Assembly: GCF_963678225.1 (NCBI RefSeq)
Contig: NZ_OY782764.1
Span: forward strand, 3,105,001-3,169,000
Length of the DNA: 64,000 bases
Reading direction: 5' to 3'
Source of the DNA: an uncultured Cohaesibacter sp.
GTDB lineage: Bacteria; Pseudomonadota; Alphaproteobacteria; Rhizobiales; Cohaesibacteraceae
A program made the translations under genes and the position numbers. The notes under the pieces are model-generated. The model was given only the letters and a program-made list of their open reading frames with translations, was not told the origin of the DNA and made no database searches. Shown here one piece after another: positions 62,955 to 64,000 of the stretch (positions within the stretch are counted from its first letter, which is position 1; every line of letters starts with the position of its first letter).

Positions 62955-64000
62955 ATGGCTGTAACCGGAACAATCGCAGCGACCCGAAATGCTCTGATGA
63001 GCGGGAAAACCTCTTCAGTAGAGTTGGTCAGCGAGGCTCTCGCCGAAATCGAAAATGATGCAGGCGAGGGGGACGCGATCTTCGTTCGCACCTTCAAGAA
63101 TACCGCTATCACACAGGCCGCGGCCTGTGATGCCATGCGCAAGATGGGCGTGCCGCAAGGGCCTCTGGCGGGCATTCCGATCTCTGTTAAGGATCTTTTC
63201 GATGTAGAAGGCGCGCCGACGACCGCAGGGTCTGCAGTGCTTGCGGAAATGGCAGAACCGGCCCGACGTGATGCGATTGTCATTGAACGTTTGAGAGCTG
63301 CTGGTGCCATCTTTCTGGGGCATACCAATATGACCGAGTTTGCCTATTCTGGTCTGGGTATCAATCCGCATTTTGGCACTCCGCTCAATGTATGGGATAA
63401 AGAAACCGGGCGTGTGCCCGGGGGCTCCTCATCAGGTGCTGCGCTCTCTGTTGCTAACAACATGGCAATCGCGGCCATCGGTAGCGATACCGGCGGCTCC
63501 GTGCGTATTCCCTCCGCTTTCAATCGCCTCTATGGCTTCAAGCCAACCACCGGCAGACAGCCTTTGGAAGGTGTCTTTCCGCTGTCGTCTTCGCTCGATA
63601 CGGTCGGGCCGCTCGCCCGATCCATGAATTGCTGTCGCATCATTGACCATGTCATGGCAGGAGACCCTGTCCCGGAGCCTAACCTGCGCTCAATGGTCGG
63701 GTTGCGCTTCGGTATTCTGGAGACCATCGCTCTGGACGGACTGGACATGGAAGTTGCTGGTGCCTTTGTGCGGGCACTTGAGGCGCTTTCAAAGAGCGGC
63801 GCACGGCTTGAACGGATCAAAGTGGATGCCTTGCAGAATTTTCAGGAGATCGCCCGATTGGGGAGCATAGCCGGCCCCGAAGCCTATCATCTTCATCGTG
63901 ACCTCATCGCTTCCAAAGGCCAACAAATGGATCCTCGCGTGCGAGCCCGTATAGAGAACGGCGCGAGCATTTCCGCAGCAGACTATATCGAGATGCTGGC
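62955..64000 (+). CDS. Amidase signature family enzyme (3' end outside window)
   Basis: The first ~348 residues of an amidase-signature hydrolase. The Ser-cisSer-Lys triad is visible: Lys79 in PISVKDLFD, cis-Ser in GGSSSGAA (about 158-160) and nucleophilic Ser182 in GSDTGGSVRIP. These enzymes hydrolyse amides. The substrate cannot be told: the family includes GatA, but no GatB/GatC genes are seen, so an aliphatic or aryl amidase is more likely. GGAGCGAG precedes ATG 62955. The frame is open to the window end. Confidence 0.9.
   Translation, partial: MAVTGTIAATRNALMSGKTSSVELVSEALAEIENDAGEGDAIFVRTFKNTAITQAAACDAMRKMGVPQGPLAGIPISVKDLFDVEGAPTTAGSAVLAEMAEPARRDAIVIERLRAAGAIFLGHTNMTEFAYSGLGINPHFGTPLNVWDKETGRVPGGSSSGAALSVANNMAIAAIGSDTGGSVRIPSAFNRLYGFKPTTGRQPLEGVFPLSSSLDTVGPLARSMNCCRIIDHVMAGDPVPEPNLRSMVGLRFGILETIALDGLDMEVAGAFVRALEALSKSGARLERIKVDALQNFQEIARLGSIAGPEAYHLHRDLIASKGQQMDPRVRARIENGASISAADYIEML

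Noticed and set aside
1-64000. CRISPR arrays, rRNA, tRNA or insertion sequences
   Set aside because: No regularly spaced repeats, transposase genes or tRNA-like cloverleaf sequences were recognised in reading; a dedicated scan was not possible.

Overview
The window looks like chromosomal DNA of an alphaproteobacterium of the order Hyphomicrobiales (Rhizobiales). The support is gene content and order: ccmI-ccmE-ccmF-ccmH (cycHJKL), degP, a response regulator/kinase pair, glnE, a PleC-like kinase and pepN in the rhizobial order; a FeuP/FeuQ-type pair; a fused trpE(G) behind a short leader with three Trp codons; and a Rhodobacter-type gene transfer agent (GTA) cluster. Base composition is moderate (near 50-55% GC by eye), which would suit a marine lineage such as Cohaesibacter, but that placement is only a suggestion.

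Layout. 1-3.1 kb: 3' part of a DivJ-like histidine kinase, a membrane-anchored peptidoglycan-binding protein and a DUF1491 protein, closed by a terminator. 3.1-11.4 kb: a very large DUF2336 protein (minus), a small lipoprotein (plus), a DUF1214/DUF1254 pair and a class A penicillin-binding protein (minus). 11.7-12.5 kb: a YcgN-type cysteine-cluster protein, then a compact stand-alone small-RNA candidate with its own promoter and terminator. 12.6-28.5 kb: an apparently intact GTA structural cluster in the order TerS, TerL, portal, gp3.5, protease, capsid, adaptor, stopper, an extra small gene, tail terminator, tail tube, tail-assembly chaperones, a short tape measure, gp12, gp13, NlpC/P60 peptidase and the gp15 'megatron', followed by a holin-like gene and an overlapping spanin-like pair. 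No integrase, repressor or replication gene is present. 28.6-31.9 kb: a PepSY/FeuN-like periplasmic protein, FeuP/FeuQ-like regulators and a glycine-zipper lipoprotein. 32-39.5 kb: a helical protein of unknown function, cytochrome c maturation genes and a YegD-type Hsp70. 39.8-46.9 kb: degP, an OmpR-type regulator, its kinase and glnE. 46.9-54.2 kb, minus strand: PleC-like kinase, aminopeptidase N and a ScfR-type regulator. 54.6-64 kb: a LuxR-type regulator, two tandem chemoreceptors each with a terminator, the trpL attenuator and trpE(G), and the 5' part of an amidase.

Most notable observations. (1) The two GTA tail-assembly chaperone frames overlap without a normal start codon for the conserved N-terminal part of the second; the overlap holds a C_CCA_AAC slippery heptamer and a hairpin 7 nt downstream, suggesting programmed -1 frameshifting as in lambda G/GT. 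(2) A likely small RNA of about 113 nt sits directly upstream of the GTA cluster behind a near-consensus sigma-70 promoter, with a near-match CtrA box upstream. (3) A perfect TTAA-N7-TTAA CtrA-type box lies upstream of the PleC-like kinase. (4) A holin/spanin-like lysis cassette is attached to the GTA cluster. (5) A complete trp attenuator can be read base by base. PleC/DivJ feed the DivK-CtrA pathway and CtrA controls the Rhodobacter GTA, so the window may bring together cell-cycle signalling and particle production; that link is inference.
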